Below are positions 59,501 through 62,500 of a stretch of 64,000 nucleotides of DNA, one piece after another (within the stretch, counting starts at the first letter, position 1; each line of letters starts with the position of its first letter). The notes beneath the pieces are model-generated. The model saw nothing but the letters and a program-made list of their open reading frames with translations. It did no database searches and was not told the origin of the DNA. The stretch covers positions 94,705,001-94,769,000 of the forward strand of contig NC_072800.1 in the NCBI RefSeq assembly GCF_028583425.1, written 5' to 3'. The position numbers and the translations under genes are program-made. The DNA comes from Eublepharis macularius. Lineage: Eukaryota > Chordata > Lepidosauria > Squamata > Eublepharidae.

Positions 59501-62500
59501 ATTTTTTTCTGTTTCATGCAGAAAGTCAATAAGAGGTTTCCAATTCATTATAAATGTAGAAAATGGCTTATTATATATGTATTGTTTTTTCTTCTTTACT
59601 TATTATTTTCCATTTCTTCCCTTTTCGTTTTTCTTTTTCTTTCTTCGTATATATATTTTCTTCTTCCTTTTTTCTTTTCCCTTTAATGGGATTTTAATCC
59701 TTCTATTAAAATAAATCTTTTTAATAAAAAAGAATAAAGTTTCTTTAAAGAAACTTTAAAGTTTCTTTAAAGAATAAAGCTGGGAATTCAGAGAACTTGG
59801 TGCACATATTATTATAGTGTTATATTGATATAACAATATACAATTGCAGATTTTTTAAAAATGAGAAAGCGGCAGTGGCTCAGTGGAGGGAGGACAGCAG
59901 CTGCTGCTGGGCAACTGCAGCAAGGAAACGGTGGGGAAATCTGCTGGGTGGAAACCCCATTTTATCAGCAGCCACACCAGCAACAGGGAAACCACATAAA
60001 CCCTAACCCTTCCCCGTGTGGAAATCCCTGCAGCCTTCCCAAAGTGGGCAGACTACCGAGATCAGCATCCCGGAGGAAATGGCAGCCCCAGAGAGTGGAT
60101 TCTACGGCACTGTATATCTGCTGGACCGCCCCCCTTGCCCTCTGCAGGCTCCATTGCACCCCCCCCCCAAATCTCGAGGAGTTGCCCAACCCAGAGTGGG
60201 CAACCCTATCAGGAGCACGTTTGTTTTTGTGAGAACGAGATCCTGGGCAAGGCAGGCATTCATGTCTAAAAGCGGAGACAGGTAAACTTTTACGACGTGA
60301 ACAATTCAGGACAAGAACTATGCAGGAAAACATCGCGTTGACAACAAAACTCTCAGTACAAATTTTACTTTGGCAAATGCCCTTTATAACAGTGCAGGAA
60401 ACCATCCACCAGTAAAAAAAGTTCTGTGGCTGTCTGGATTATTTTACGGCAAGCTTCCCGTATTTTCCCGTATGTCGATTTATCCCCTTAGGCTCCTGCC
60501 ACTCCTCCCAGGAGCAACCCCCCCCCCCGACTCACCTGCGCAGGCCAGGTTGGTGCAGGTCAGCTTCCCTTGGGAGCAGGAGCTGGGGGGAGAGGAACAA
60601 GGAGGCAGCTGAGAACCTCCCCCGCCCCCCCGGCCTTGCCTAGGACGCACCAATGCTTCTGGGAGCGCCCCCCCAGCCCCACCTGGCCTCCAGCCTCACC
60701 AGGTGTTGCAGCCATCAGCACGGGGGACAGTCTGTCCTGGCAGGTACCGGTGGCCGCTGAGCAGGTCCAGGCAGGGGCAGCTGTGCTTCTCCACGCAGGC
60801 TGTGCCGTTTCTGTCCAGAACTTTTCTACTGGTGCAGTAGCAGCCGGGCTCACAGGTCCACAGGCAATGCTGGGAAGGCACAAGAGAGCATGGAGGGTCC
60901 ACAGAGAAAGGGGGGAGAGAGACTCAGAGACCCAAGCGGCTGGTTGAGGGGGCGGCCAGACTTCCATGGGGGTTTGAGATGGGAGGGGAAGTGGCAGCGC
61001 CCATGGTAGGGCTGCCAAGGGAGTCGGGATATATAAAGGCTATGGATTTCCCTACTCCTCCCTCTAGCCGAAGGAAGCAGCTTTGACTCCTGAAAACTTA
61101 CACCCTGGAAATCCCGTCGGTCTCCCAGGTGCCACTGGACTGTTCTACTGCAGACCAACATGGCCACCTACCTGAAACCATTGTAATTCTGGGAGATCTC
61201 CAGGTGCCATCTGGAGGTGGGCAAGCCTAGGTATGTGGGAAGAAAGAAAGACTCCCCAGAAGCACCAGAGATGCTCAGCAGAGAAAGAAGGGAGTTATAA
61301 AGGAAGGGGACAGACCTCCAGATGTCCATCAGTTGTACACAGCAAGCACAAAATCTGCTATCTAGCCCATTATGCTGAGAATATCTGTTTTCATTTTTAA
61401 AAGTAAGCAGCTAGCTCTCATGGCTGTGAGGAGAAGCTTGAAAGAAAGCATTTGTGTACACCATGCAGAATGCAATGTAAACCAACCTGAAGGGCAACGT
61501 TTGTTCTGAACACCAAGCATGGATTTGGGGGTTGCACATTAACACACACAGCCCGGATTCATAACTCACTATAGGCAAGTAGACCAGTGCCTAGTATAAG
61601 TCTGGATGCTTTACCCCAGAGGAGCTCTTTGTCAGCTCACCATGAGGGACTGAAGCCAGACCCCAAACATGCCCAAGAGTTAGCGGCTGAGATGTTCAGT
61701 GACCTCTCCACAGCCCACCCCTCACTGGAGCTACCCAGGAACCTGGGGGCATAACTGGGGTGGGTGGGAAGGCTTGATACTTGGAGAGAAAGACCGCACC
61801 TGCATCCTTCCCATTTGTCTACCCTCTGCTAGGGAAAAGGGGAGCCTGACTCTTGGGGGGACGGGGTTAGAGGCCCAGGGGACTCCCAGGTGAGAGCCAA
61901 GAAACAGAGACCAGCCTGCGCATGGAGCCTCACCGAGAGATCGTCACAGGTGCGAGGGCAAGAGGGTCCACAGCTGCTGTACACAGAGCCCGCCACAGTG
62001 GAGCAGTCCAGCCCTGTGTGAGAAAGGTTGGCTGCAGAATACGGGCAACTGGGGGCCTGCCCCCCACCAAAGCATCCAAAGGGATGGATTCCGTCTCTCC
62101 CAGGAGTCAGGGCTTTGTGGCTGGAGATATTCTAGGGCTCTCCCTGCCTTAAGTTGCACTTGAGCAACTCTGCACAACTGGACATCCCTGCATGGCAAGA
62201 CAGGCCCATGGCGAATGCACAATGACTGGGCAACACCCCACAATCCGTGGATGTGGAATCTGCCTCCCTGCCCCGAAATTCGTCAGGCGTTGCTGCTCTC
62301 TAACAGTACTGGAAGACGAGAGGCCAGTCTTGCCTTGCCCCCCCCCATGGTCATTGCCAGCCTCCTTCTGGGGAGGAATTGTGCCAACAGCAGGGGGCAC
62401 AGCACCCCTTCTAGTGATCTGCCCTCCTGCAACAAACCTGGGGAGACCGGCATTGCTCCCCACACCCCCAAATACTAAACACCAGGGGGGAATGGATGTC

